A stretch of 64,000 nucleotides of DNA from Hoylesella marshii DSM 16973 = JCM 13450 (GTDB taxonomy: Bacteria; Bacteroidota; Bacteroidia; Bacteroidales; Bacteroidaceae). Of this stretch, positions 1 through 7,948 are shown piece after piece. The DNA lies in NCBI RefSeq assembly GCF_000146675.1, contig NZ_GL397214.1:1779318-1843317 (forward strand), given 5' to 3'. Position 1 is the first letter of the stretch. Each line of letters opens with the position of its first letter. The notes beneath the pieces were generated by a model. It searched no databases and was not told the DNA's origin. It was given only the letters and a program-made list of their open reading frames with translations. The translations under genes were made by a program, and so were the position numbers.

Positions 1-1070
1 AGCTGCCTAACGGAGAGAAGAAGACTATCATGCACGACATCCCCGAGCACACAGAAGGGGTGAAATTCATCTTTTCGTTGCTCACCGACCCGGAGATTGG
101 CGTTATCAAAGACATGAAAGAGATTGATGCCGTGGGACATCGGTTGGTGTTGGGAGGCGATAAATACAACAAAAGCTCTATCATTGACGAAGACCTGAAG
201 GCTGTGATGGAGGAGATGAAAGACCTTGCTCCGCTGCATAATCCTGCCGGATTGAAAGGTGTTCACGCCATAGAAACGCTCTTACCACAGGTTCCTCAAG
301 TGGGCGTATTCGACACCGCATTCCATGCTACCATGCCTGATTACGCCTATTTGTACCCCCTTCCCTACGAGTTTTACGAGAAATACCATATCCGTCGCTA
401 TGGCTATCACGGCACGAGCCACAGATATGTGTCACAGAGAGTTTGCGAGATGCTGGGCAAAGACATTCATCACACGAAAATCATCACTTGCCATATCGGC
501 AACGGTGCCAGCATATCAGCCGTGAAAAACGGTGTATGTATAGACACTTCGATGGGACTTTCACCGCTCGCAGGCCTGATGATGGGCACCCGTTGCGGAG
601 ATATCGACCCCTCCATCGTTACATATCTTGAGAACAAACTGCAGAAGACACCGGCCGAAATGGATGTCATTCTCAACAAGGAAAGTGGTGTGAAGGGCAT
701 TACCTGCCTCTCTTCCGATATGCGCGACGTAGAGGAAGCCGCCGAAAAGGGCGACCCTAAAGCCGTGTTAGCACTGCAAATGTATGATTATCGCATTAAG
801 AAATACATCGGCGCATATGCTGCTGCGATGGGCGGTGTAGACGTCATTGTGTTTACCGCAGGCGTAGGAGAGAATCAAACCAGCACACGCGAAACGGCAT
901 GTAGCGGCTTAGAATTCATCGGAGTGAAGATAGATGTAGAGAAAAACAAGAAAATACACGGCGAAGAGGCCATTATCTCTACTCCCGACTCTAAGGTTGC
1001 CGTGTGCGTAGTGCCAACCGATGAGGAAATGATGATAGCCAACGACACCATGGAATTAGTGAAGAAATAA
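1..1070 (+). CDS. ackA: Acetate kinase, 5' end cut by the window
   Basis: Cytoplasmic enzyme interconverting acetate + ATP and acetyl phosphate + ADP, the ATP-yielding step of acetate fermentation. The reading frame is open from base 3, so the gene begins before the window; about 355 residues are visible and roughly 45 N-terminal residues should be missing. Family features seen: GHRLVLGG near the visible start (usual GHRVVHGG), RYGYHGTSH, the phosphate-binding GNGASISAV and the segment DTSMGLSPLAGLMMGTRCGD, then FTAGVGEN near the C-terminus. The ATG at 30 is internal and not the true start. The usual partner pta would be expected upstream, outside the window. A hairpin terminator follows at 1097. 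Identification is firm. Confidence 0.95.
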   Translation, partial: LPNGEKKTIMHDIPEHTEGVKFIFSLLTDPEIGVIKDMKEIDAVGHRLVLGGDKYNKSSIIDEDLKAVMEEMKDLAPLHNPAGLKGVHAIETLLPQVPQVGVFDTAFHATMPDYAYLYPLPYEFYEKYHIRRYGYHGTSHRYVSQRVCEMLGKDIHHTKIITCHIGNGASISAVKNGVCIDTSMGLSPLAGLMMGTRCGDIDPSIVTYLENKLQKTPAEMDVILNKESGVKGITCLSSDMRDVEEAAEKGDPKAVLALQMYDYRIKKYIGAYAAAMGGVDVIVFTAGVGENQTSTRETACSGLEFIGVKIDVEKNKKIHGEEAIISTPDSKVAVCVVPTDEEMMIANDTMELVKK

Positions 1071-1096
1071 CACCGTTTCCGCTTATCCATACAAAA

Positions 1097-1136
1097 GAAA
1101 GCCTCATGGGAATCGTTCATTCCTATGGGGCTTTTT
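1097..1136. terminator. Bidirectional terminator between ackA and dgt
   Basis: Arms 1097-1113 and 1119-1135 pair over about 17 bp, with two G-U pairs and a 5-nt loop, flanked by an A run on the left and a T run on the right. It lies between convergent genes and can serve both strands. Confidence 0.85.
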
Positions 1137-1165
1137 CGTTGTCATACGGCAATTGTTGTGTCTCT

Positions 1166-2506
1166 CTATACGATAGGTAGACTGATACCGTTCATTTTTT
1201 GATAAATATCCAGCGCATAGATGTCGGTCATACCGCTGATATAGTCTATTACCGCCATGATGCGAGTATCGAGGCGGTCGGAAGTAATGTCGTATTGGCT
1301 GCTCACCCGCCGTATGAGCTGTTCCGAATAATACCGGTGAGGCTCAACGGCAGCAGCCGTCATCTGCCTCATGAGCGTGTCCATAATCATGAAACCGCTC
1401 AATTCCACATCGAGTACGGGCTTGCTGTGGTATATCTTTCCGTAGGAGAGAGCTGTGCAGGCTTTATATGCCTTGCGAGGAATTTCGCCGATATGGTCGA
1501 TGAGGCTGCCTGTAAACGTGCCCGAGAGTATCTCCTCTTCGTGGTCTACGAAGGCTTTCACGCATTCCTTTTCAAGCGTACCGATAACCCTTGCCCGCAT
1601 ATATACCACCTTTTCGTTGTCGTCGGTCAGTCCCTCTTCGGCTATTCTGTCTTTGATGGCAAGGCGTGTAGGCTCGTCGAAAAAGCCGAGCAACGCTTGC
1701 TCCGTTTCGGAAAAAGTCAGGATTTTCAGTTTATGAGAGTCTTCTATGTCCATGATTTCATAGCAGATATCGTCGGCAGCCTCTACGAGATAGACGAGTG
1801 GATGGCGGGCATATCGCAACGGCTCGCCCTGCTGAGAGAGGCAGATAATGCCGAGTTCGTCGGCAATACGCTTGTAGACCGGCGCTTCGGTACTGAAGAA
1901 ACCGAACTTGCCATGACTGCCTGCCAACGACGAGGAAAAAGGATATTTCACGATGGAAGCCAGCGTGGTGTATGTCATTACAAAGCCACCTTCACGCCGT
2001 CCCTTAAAGCGGTGGGTGAGCAAGCGAAAGGCGTTGGCATTTCCCTCAAAGTGGGTGATGTCTTGCCAGAAGTCTTCCGGCAGCCGGTCTTTCAGGTATT
2101 GCCCGTCGCCCTCTGTGAAGAATGACTGAATAGCCTTCTCTCCGGAGTGACCGAAAGGCGGATTTCCCATATCGTGGGCTAAGCATGCGGCCGAAACAAT
2201 GGTGCCGATATCTTCAAAATGCCTGTCTTTCAGTTCGGGATGTCTTTCTTGCAAAATGCGAGACACATCGTAACCCAGCGACATGCCCACGCTGGCCACC
2301 TCAAGACTGTGGGTAAGTCTGTTGTGTACAAACACGCTTCCGGGCAACGGAAACACCTGTGTCTTGTTTTGAAGTCTGCGAAATGGTGCCGAGAACACCA
2401 AACGGTCGTAGTCGCGTTTGAACTCGGAACGGTCGTCGAAGCGCTCCGCGTGTCGGTGCTCCTGCCCCAACCGCTTGTTTGAAATCAGCCTTTTCCACTC
2501 CATCAT
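1166..2506 (-). CDS. dgt: Deoxyguanosinetriphosphate triphosphohydrolase (HD superfamily)
   Basis: Hydrolyses dNTPs, classically dGTP, to deoxynucleoside and triphosphate; a cytoplasmic enzyme that shapes dNTP pools. The 446-residue protein has the HD-domain metal ligands: His66 in RLTHSLEV and His111-Asp112 in LAHDMGNPPFGHSGE. The N-terminal segment RDYDRLVFSAPFRRLQNKTQ is typical of the Dgt family. Two adjacent ATGs (2506 and 2503) could start it. It stands alone, converging on ackA across a strong terminator. Substrate preference and oligomeric state cannot be read from the sequence. Confidence 0.92.
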   Translation of the reverse strand: MMEWKRLISNKRLGQEHRHAERFDDRSEFKRDYDRLVFSAPFRRLQNKTQVFPLPGSVFVHNRLTHSLEVASVGMSLGYDVSRILQERHPELKDRHFEDIGTIVSAACLAHDMGNPPFGHSGEKAIQSFFTEGDGQYLKDRLPEDFWQDITHFEGNANAFRLLTHRFKGRREGGFVMTYTTLASIVKYPFSSSLAGSHGKFGFFSTEAPVYKRIADELGIICLSQQGEPLRYARHPLVYLVEAADDICYEIMDIEDSHKLKILTFSETEQALLGFFDEPTRLAIKDRIAEEGLTDDNEKVVYMRARVIGTLEKECVKAFVDHEEEILSGTFTGSLIDHIGEIPRKAYKACTALSYGKIYHSKPVLDVELSGFMIMDTLMRQMTAAAVEPHRYYSEQLIRRVSSQYDITSDRLDTRIMAVIDYISGMTDIYALDIYQKMNGISLPIV

Positions 2507-2913
2507 AGTTGTCTGTCTTTGGTTTTGTCAGTGCAAACTTACACAAAAAAGCGTAATCACAGGGCGTCTTTCCCTATATTTTCTTCTCTCGTTCGGTAAA
2601 CTCCCATCGGTTATGAGCATGCTATTTACCATTTTATATGGATGACATCTCTCTCTGTACAGACTCGTAATGACCGATTGAAGGTAAACCATAGGCACAT
2701 AGGGTGTTATCCGTTTTGTTGCGATAGCCGCAGGCTTGTATTGTAAAAGCTATGCTTTGAACCGCTGAAAAGATAGCTTTTACGTGCTCAAAACATAGCT
2801 TTCTGGGCGTCAAAGCATAGCTCTTTCACAATGCCAGCTTATCTGTCTGTAAATGAGGGACAAAGAAGAACGGAGTGAAAGGATGGATGCGAAGGGTGCC
2901 TACAGCCGTCTCC
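2507..2913. other. Non-coding gap between dgt and the Dxs-like gene
   Basis: About 400 bp with no credible gene. It holds the first 22-bp-period palindromic array (2745-2830). The part next to dgt should contain its promoter, but no clean TAnnTTTG element was found there. Confidence 0.7.
2745..2830. repeat. Four-unit 22-bp palindromic array, copy 1
   Basis: Four imperfect AAAGC-(ATA/TAT)-GCTTT palindromes with centres at 2751, 2773, 2795 and 2817, exactly 22 bp apart. Reading along +, the centres are TAT, ATA, ATA, ATA. It lies downstream of the Dxs-like gene. Related arrays occur at 20837, 26525 and 31221. Function unknown. Confidence 0.85.
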
Positions 2914-4677
2914 TTACACCAAAAGAGCCTTGATATCGGCTGCTATCTGCTCATCCTTGAGGTGATTCTCTTCCATCAGTGCATCTACGTCATAACGGTC
3001 GTAGAGGGCTTTCTTTACCCCGAAAGTTAAAACCCGCATGCCCGTAGGAGCATAGAAACGAGCGATACGTTCGCCAAAGCCACCGTCGAGCACACCGTCT
3101 TCCAAGGTAGCTACAACCGTATGGTCGGCCTTCAATTCCTCTAACATCACCTCGTCTACACCGGTAAGATAACGCGGATGAATCAGTGTGGCCTGAATGC
3201 CGTCTTTGGCAAACAGTTCTGCCACCGCCTCCCCTTTTCGGTAGAAGTTTCCTACAGCAATCAGTGCCACACGAGAGCCACGCTTCATCATCTTGAAACG
3301 GTTGAGCTGGCTATAATCTTCGTCGGGTTTTTCGACACTGTGCTGCACCTCTCCCTCCGGAATACGTATGGCTACGGAATAGCTGTCCTGACGTATCGCC
3401 CATCTTTCCATGGCTATTGTCTCTTCATAAGTTACGGGAGCTAAGTACACAAGGTTAGGAATATGGCTGAACATGGCGATATCGAAGAAGCACACATGTG
3501 TGAAATCATTCATGCCGAAAATAGAAGCACCCATGACATTGATAACCGCCGGATTGCCATTCACGCAGAGATCTTGCGCCAATTGGTCGTAGGTGCGCTG
3601 CAAGAAAGTAGCGTAGGTAGTGAAAACAGGATGGGCGCCACGCTTCGCCATGCCAGAGGCCAAAGCCACAGCTTCCTCTTCTGCTATACCCACATCTATG
3701 TGTTGTGCTCCTGCCTGCTTGCGTTTTTCGGGACTGAAGCCAAGTGCCGCAGGTACACCGGCTGAGATGCAAACCAATTTGGGGTCGCGTTTCATCTCTT
3801 CCAAAAGCCAATTTCCCAACATATAGGGTAAGTATTCGGCCTGTTCGCCACGGGTTTCCAACACCTTTCCGGTCTCCAAATCAAACGGCATACGCCAGTG
3901 CCAAGATTCTTTCAATTGAGTAGCCGGCGCGTATCCATGACCTTTCTCGGTATGAATGTGTACCACCGTAGGTTTCGTTGTGTCCTTTACGCGTCGGAAA
4001 AGCTCAACCAATGCGCCTACATCGTTGCCTTCTTCAAGATAATAGTAATCGAATCCGAATGTTTTAAAGAAGTTCAGTGGAGCTTCCCCTTTTGTTTCGC
4101 GCAATAAACGCAGGTTTCCATACAGTCCGCCGTGTGGTTCTGCAATGCTCATCTCATTGTCATTCACCACAATAATGATATTTGTTCCCATCTCGGAAGC
4201 TGTATCTAAACCCTCGAAAGCCTCGCCTCCGCTGAGTGAACCGTCACCGATAACGGCGATAATGTTTTCCTTTCCGCCCAAAATATCGCGCCCTTTCTGC
4301 AGTCCGGTGGCAAGGGCTATGGACGTAGAGGTATGCCCTATCTCGAAAAGGTCGTAGACCGGGGACTCCGTAGGTGAGCTGTAACCTGATATTTCGTGAA
4401 TGCAGCTCGCATCAAGAAAGCCCTTGGCACGACCTGTCAGCATCTTATGAGGATATGATTGGTGAGATACGTCGAACACTATCTTGTCGTTTGGTGCATC
4501 AAACACATAATGCAGAGCCACCGTTGCCTCTGTAAATCCGAGATTGGGACCCACATGTCCGCCGTGACGGCTTACCCTGTTGAGCACACCGGCACGAATT
4601 TCATCGGCTACAACATTGAGCTGTTTCAGGCTCAATTCTTTCAAATCTTTGGGAGAATGGATGTTTTCTATATACAT
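2914..4677 (-). CDS. 1-deoxy-D-xylulose-5-phosphate synthase-like, thiamine-diphosphate enzyme
   Basis: Transketolase-superfamily protein resembling Dxs, which condenses pyruvate and glyceraldehyde 3-phosphate at the head of the MEP isoprenoid pathway. The N-terminal part has GGHVGPNLGFTEATVALH and SHQSYPHKMLTGR. The TPP motif is GDGSLSGGEAF followed by NDNEMSI. The middle holds the pyrimidine-binding domain (FTTYATFLQRTYDQL) and the end a transketolase C-terminal domain. At 587 residues it is shorter than usual Dxs (about 620-640), and FDVSHQSYPHK differs from the usual WDVGHQ.YPHK, so it may be a paralogue with altered substrate rather than the pathway enzyme. Start chosen at ATG 4677, just below a promoter. 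Confidence 0.75.
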   Translation of the reverse strand: MYIENIHSPKDLKELSLKQLNVVADEIRAGVLNRVSRHGGHVGPNLGFTEATVALHYVFDAPNDKIVFDVSHQSYPHKMLTGRAKGFLDASCIHEISGYSSPTESPVYDLFEIGHTSTSIALATGLQKGRDILGGKENIIAVIGDGSLSGGEAFEGLDTASEMGTNIIIVVNDNEMSIAEPHGGLYGNLRLLRETKGEAPLNFFKTFGFDYYYLEEGNDVGALVELFRRVKDTTKPTVVHIHTEKGHGYAPATQLKESWHWRMPFDLETGKVLETRGEQAEYLPYMLGNWLLEEMKRDPKLVCISAGVPAALGFSPEKRKQAGAQHIDVGIAEEEAVALASGMAKRGAHPVFTTYATFLQRTYDQLAQDLCVNGNPAVINVMGASIFGMNDFTHVCFFDIAMFSHIPNLVYLAPVTYEETIAMERWAIRQDSYSVAIRIPEGEVQHSVEKPDEDYSQLNRFKMMKRGSRVALIAVGNFYRKGEAVAELFAKDGIQATLIHPRYLTGVDEVMLEELKADHTVVATLEDGVLDGGFGERIARFYAPTGMRVLTFGVKKALYDRYDVDALMEENHLKDEQIAADIKALLV

Positions 4678-4698
4678 GATACTTACTTTTTAGTCGAG

Positions 4699-4728
4699 CA
4701 AAGGTAGCATCTTTTTTCATAAAACCAA
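4699..4728 (-). promoter_or_regulatory. Promoter of the Dxs-like gene
   Basis: A TACCTTTG -7 element on the minus strand (4706 to 4699) fits TAnnTTTG exactly. A weak TTGG -33 element lies 19 nt upstream. The start codon is about 20 nt downstream. Confidence 0.6.
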
Positions 4729-4753
4729 TATGCCTGACAGGAAAAACGGGATG

Positions 4754-5461
4754 TCAGTTTTTCGTAAAACCTGCTGCAAGCAACGAAAGACGCGTACCTT
4801 CGGCCTTTCGCAGTTCGTGCATGCAGGAAACAATGGTGGCTCCGGTGGTCACAATATCGTCGATAACGAGCACATGAAGCCCTGCAACAAGTTGAGGACG
4901 AACAAGGTGGAAAACCTTTTCCACATTATCCTGACGCTGCAGACGGCCGAGTTTCGTCTGACTGCCGGTAAACGAGGTACGTACAAGTGCTTTGTCTATA
5001 ACGGGTAAGCCGGTAGCACGACTTACACCGAGAGCAATCTCCATGCTCTGATTATATCCGCGCTGATGTCGACGACGCCGTGTGATGGGAACGGGAACAA
5101 GCGCATCAATACCCTCAAAGAAGCCGGAGGAAAGCAATTCCTCTGCCATGATACGCCCCAAATATCGAGCGGCTTCGGGATGATTCTTGTATTTCATCAT
5201 GTAAATCAGACGACTGAAATACGAATGACTCTGATAAAAACACAAAGCCACGGCACGCTCTATCGGTACGCGACCCCAGAAAAGACGTGCCAATTCGTTG
5301 TCTTCGGCACGCTCGTCATACCATGTGCGAGGCAGATTTGCATAGCACGGTATGCACAATACCTCCTCGTCTATCGTGAGACGACGACCGCAGATAACGC
5401 ACACACGTGGTGAAATTGCGTCGAACAGGCTGCGCAGAAATCGGTTAATCGTTGTCTTCAT
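4754..5461 (-). CDS. comF: ComF-family phosphoribosyltransferase-like protein
   Basis: Member of the ComF/GntX family, linked in other bacteria to uptake or use of external DNA; biochemical role unsettled. The 235-residue protein has an N-terminal zinc-finger-like pair, CVICGR and CIPCY (about residues 20-40), the basic segment RRRRHQRGYNQS, and a C-terminal PRPP-binding loop VLVIDDIVTTGAT. Its start overlaps the recX end by 17 bp, so it is the last gene of the overlapping prmC-recX-comF operon. Family call is firm; a competence role is only inferred. Confidence 0.88.
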   Translation of the reverse strand: MKTTINRFLRSLFDAISPRVCVICGRRLTIDEEVLCIPCYANLPRTWYDERAEDNELARLFWGRVPIERAVALCFYQSHSYFSRLIYMMKYKNHPEAARYLGRIMAEELLSSGFFEGIDALVPVPITRRRRHQRGYNQSMEIALGVSRATGLPVIDKALVRTSFTGSQTKLGRLQRQDNVEKVFHLVRPQLVAGLHVLVIDDIVTTGATIVSCMHELRKAEGTRLSLLAAGFTKN

Positions 5462-5921
5462 CTATCTCTTCAAGGCATTCGAGTATGGCATCTATACTGA
5501 AACCACGCCCCAAAGCGTAGCGAATCAATTTCTGACGAGCCTCATAAGACGACGCGGCTTTTATGCTACGGCTCCGCGAAAGAAGCAGTGGACGCAGCGA
5601 GGAATGCCATTCTTCGTCGTCGATGGCATCGAGCAACGGGGCGGAAATACTGTCGGGAATGTGTTTTTCATACAGTGCCTGCCCTACTTTCCGACGCCCC
5701 CATTTGTTGTAACGCACCTTATCAAGGATAAATGCGCGGGTAAAACGTGCGTCATCAATATACTTTCCGTCTATCAAACGCGTGATGATACGTTCCTGTG
5801 AATCGTCAGTCAGCCCCCATCTTTCCATCTTTTGACGGATGTCGTACGAGCAATGTTCGGCTCGCGAACAAAGATTGGCAAGACGCACGAGTGCTTCTCT
5901 CTCTGTTATCTCTTTCATCAT
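5445..5921 (-). CDS. recX: RecX-family regulatory protein
   Basis: RecX proteins bind RecA filaments and usually restrain recombinase activity. The 158-residue protein is all-helical in appearance, with the typical RecX pattern: SYDIRQKMERWG, then YIDDARFTRAFI and KWGRRKVGQAL, then a C-terminal three-helix repeat ending FSIDAILECL. Length is normal. The ATG at 5921 overlaps the prmC stop (ATGA, 4 bp), and the 3' end overlaps comF by 17 bp, pointing to translational coupling. A second in-frame ATG at 5918 is possible. recA is not in the window. Confidence 0.88.
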   Translation of the reverse strand: MMKEITEREALVRLANLCSRAEHCSYDIRQKMERWGLTDDSQERIITRLIDGKYIDDARFTRAFILDKVRYNKWGRRKVGQALYEKHIPDSISAPLLDAIDDEEWHSSLRPLLLSRSRSIKAASSYEARQKLIRYALGRGFSIDAILECLEEIDEDND

Positions 5922-6760
5922 CGCATCACTTTTATGAATCGTTGTCGGCCAAAACGGTCGAGTTTTAACTCTGTATCTTTGAATCCCGTCTCACAGAGCA
6001 GTGTTTCGAGCGATTGAACATAGAGGGGATTGATTTCAAAAAACAACATGCCTCCGACACGTAGAGCAGAAAACGCGTAGCGGGCAATCGCCCGATAGAA
6101 GAGCAAAGGGTCGTCGTCGGGTACGAAGAGAGCCTCTGCAGGTTCATAACAAACGACGTTGTCTTCCATGTCTGCTTTTTCCTTTCGACAGATATAAGGA
6201 GGATTACTGACGATAATCTCCCATCGGTCGGAATCGGAAGGCAGGTTCAAAGCATCGACTTCTGCTACATCAACAGAGGCTTTGAGGGCTTTAACGTTTG
6301 CACGCGCCACCACTAAAGCCTCGGGGGAAATGTCCCAAGCCGACACATGGGCATGGGGGATATTGAGCGCAAGCGTTGCAGCAATGCAGCCCGAACCGGT
6401 ACCTATATCCAATAAGCATGGCTCGGGACAAGAGAAAGAAGAGAGAACGGTCTCTATTACCCATGTACAAAGGTCTTCTGTCTCAGGGCGCGGTATCAAA
6501 ACTCCCTGCGACACAGTGAATGAACGACCGTAAAAACACGCTTTGCCCAGCACATATTGCACCGGTTCGGCTTGCTCTAATCTCATCATGATTTTTCTAA
6601 GTTCTGCTACGGCGTGTGCAGATAATTGTGTAACTTTGCCGGTATAAATGTCTGTTACCGACAAACCGAAGCGTTCTTCAAGTACTATACGCACAATGGC
6701 TTTGGCTTCGTTGCTATCGTAAAGAGGTGTCAGGCGATGCCAAAGTTCTGTGTAAGTCAT
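5918..6760 (-). CDS. prmC: Peptide chain release factor N5-glutamine methyltransferase
   Basis: Methylates the Gln of the GGQ motif in release factors using S-adenosylmethionine, in the cytoplasm. It has an N-terminal helical domain and a SAM-binding Rossmann domain with LLDIGTGSGCIA and the substrate-binding SNPPYI. I start it at ATG 6760 (MTYTELWHRL, 280 residues). An in-frame ATG at 6829 would add a hydrophobic stretch foreign to the family, overlap the divergent ribD and read through the promoter at 6776. First gene of the prmC-recX-comF operon. Confidence 0.92.
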   Translation of the reverse strand: MTYTELWHRLTPLYDSNEAKAIVRIVLEERFGLSVTDIYTGKVTQLSAHAVAELRKIMMRLEQAEPVQYVLGKACFYGRSFTVSQGVLIPRPETEDLCTWVIETVLSSFSCPEPCLLDIGTGSGCIAATLALNIPHAHVSAWDISPEALVVARANVKALKASVDVAEVDALNLPSDSDRWEIIVSNPPYICRKEKADMEDNVVCYEPAEALFVPDDDPLLFYRAIARYAFSALRVGGMLFFEINPLYVQSLETLLCETGFKDTELKLDRFGRQRFIKVMR

Positions 6761-6775
6761 TGTGGAAAGTTTTTG

Positions 6776-6783
6776 CAAATGTA
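6776..6783 (-). promoter_or_regulatory. Promoter -7 element of the prmC operon
   Basis: TACATTTG on the minus strand fits TAnnTTTG. It leaves only about 10 nt of leader before the prmC ATG at 6760 and excludes the longer prmC reading frame. Confidence 0.6.
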
Positions 6784-6797
6784 ACAAATAAAACAAA

Positions 6798-7745
6798 ATG
6801 AGCCAAGCAACTACAGACGAAAAATACATGAGGCGATGCCTTCAATTAGCAGAATGCGGCCGAGAAAATGCCAAACCCAACCCAATGGTAGGGGCCGTTA
6901 TCGTTGTCGAAAATCGCATCATTGGCGAGGGATATCACGTGCGCTACGGAGAAGCTCATGCCGAAGTGAATGCTTTCGCTTCTATCTGCCCGAAAGATGC
7001 TGCTCTACTGCCGTCAGCTACCTTGTATGTGAGCTTAGAACCGTGCGCACACCAAGGCAAAACGCCTCCTTGCACCCGACTGATTATTGAAAAAGGTGTC
7101 GGCCGCGTTGTCGTGGGTTGTATCGATCCATTTGCCAAAGTGCAAGGGCGCGGTATCCGAATGCTACAAGAGGCCGGCATTGAGGTGACCTTGGGTGTGC
7201 TCGAAGCCGAGTGCCTGGCACTCAACAGAAGGTTTATCGTCTGCCAACATCATTGCAGACCCTATATCATATTGAAATGGGCGCAGACAACCAATGGCTT
7301 TCTTGACGATAACAACCATGCCATGCAGCTATCCACTCCCTTTACCCGCATGCTGGTACATCAACTACGGGCTGACGTTGATGCCATTCTTATAGGAAGA
7401 CACACCGACGAACGAGAACATCCCGCACTGACAGTAAGAGATTGGAGCGGAAAAAATCCCCGTCGTATTGTCTTAACCCACAAGCTCAATATCCACCAAC
7501 TGATGAATGACCTCTATACCGAAGGGGTGCAATCGCTTTTAGTCGAGGGAGGTGCCACCACCCATCAGTCATTTCTCAATGCTGGGTTATGGGACGAAAT
7601 TCGTGTAGAAACAGCTCCGGTTGTCGTTACCAACGGAACAAAAGCAGCTCCTTTGCCGAAGAATATACAGATTGCGAACACAAAAGAATATGATGGCAAC
7701 CTTATCACCTCTTATATAAAGACGGATGGATTGCAAGCTAAATAA
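6798..7745 (+). CDS. ribD: Riboflavin biosynthesis bifunctional deaminase/reductase
   Basis: Catalyses the second and third steps of riboflavin synthesis: deamination of the pyrimidine intermediate, then NADPH-dependent side-chain reduction. The N-terminal cytidine-deaminase-like domain has the zinc ligands His54-Ala-Glu56, Cys83 (EPCAH) and Cys92 (PPCT). The reductase domain begins near residue 150 (PYIILKWAQTTNGF) and includes LLVEGGATTHQSF. At 315 residues it is slightly short (usual 330-370) but both domains are recognisable. Divergent from prmC with a 37-bp gap. Confidence 0.93.
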   Translation: MSQATTDEKYMRRCLQLAECGRENAKPNPMVGAVIVVENRIIGEGYHVRYGEAHAEVNAFASICPKDAALLPSATLYVSLEPCAHQGKTPPCTRLIIEKGVGRVVVGCIDPFAKVQGRGIRMLQEAGIEVTLGVLEAECLALNRRFIVCQHHCRPYIILKWAQTTNGFLDDNNHAMQLSTPFTRMLVHQLRADVDAILIGRHTDEREHPALTVRDWSGKNPRRIVLTHKLNIHQLMNDLYTEGVQSLLVEGGATTHQSFLNAGLWDEIRVETAPVVVTNGTKAAPLPKNIQIANTKEYDGNLITSYIKTDGLQAK

Positions 7746-7948
7746 CATGGTCTTGATTGCTCGGATGCAAATCCGGAAGCCATTTATCACCCACACCTTT
7801 CTTGTTTCCCGACTTGGAAAGAGCGGTCTTTTCCGATGAAAACAATCATGCCATTTGTCGGAACTTTGCTTTGGAAATGAAACCCATTAGCAGAAAAAAG
7901 ACAAGAAAAGCTCCTGAAAAATGCCGAAAGAATCGAAACTGCCGAAGA

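Noticed and set aside
1199..2125. 308-codon open frame on + strand opposite dgt
   Set aside because: It is the antisense shadow of a full-length, well-conserved dgt and has no family features.
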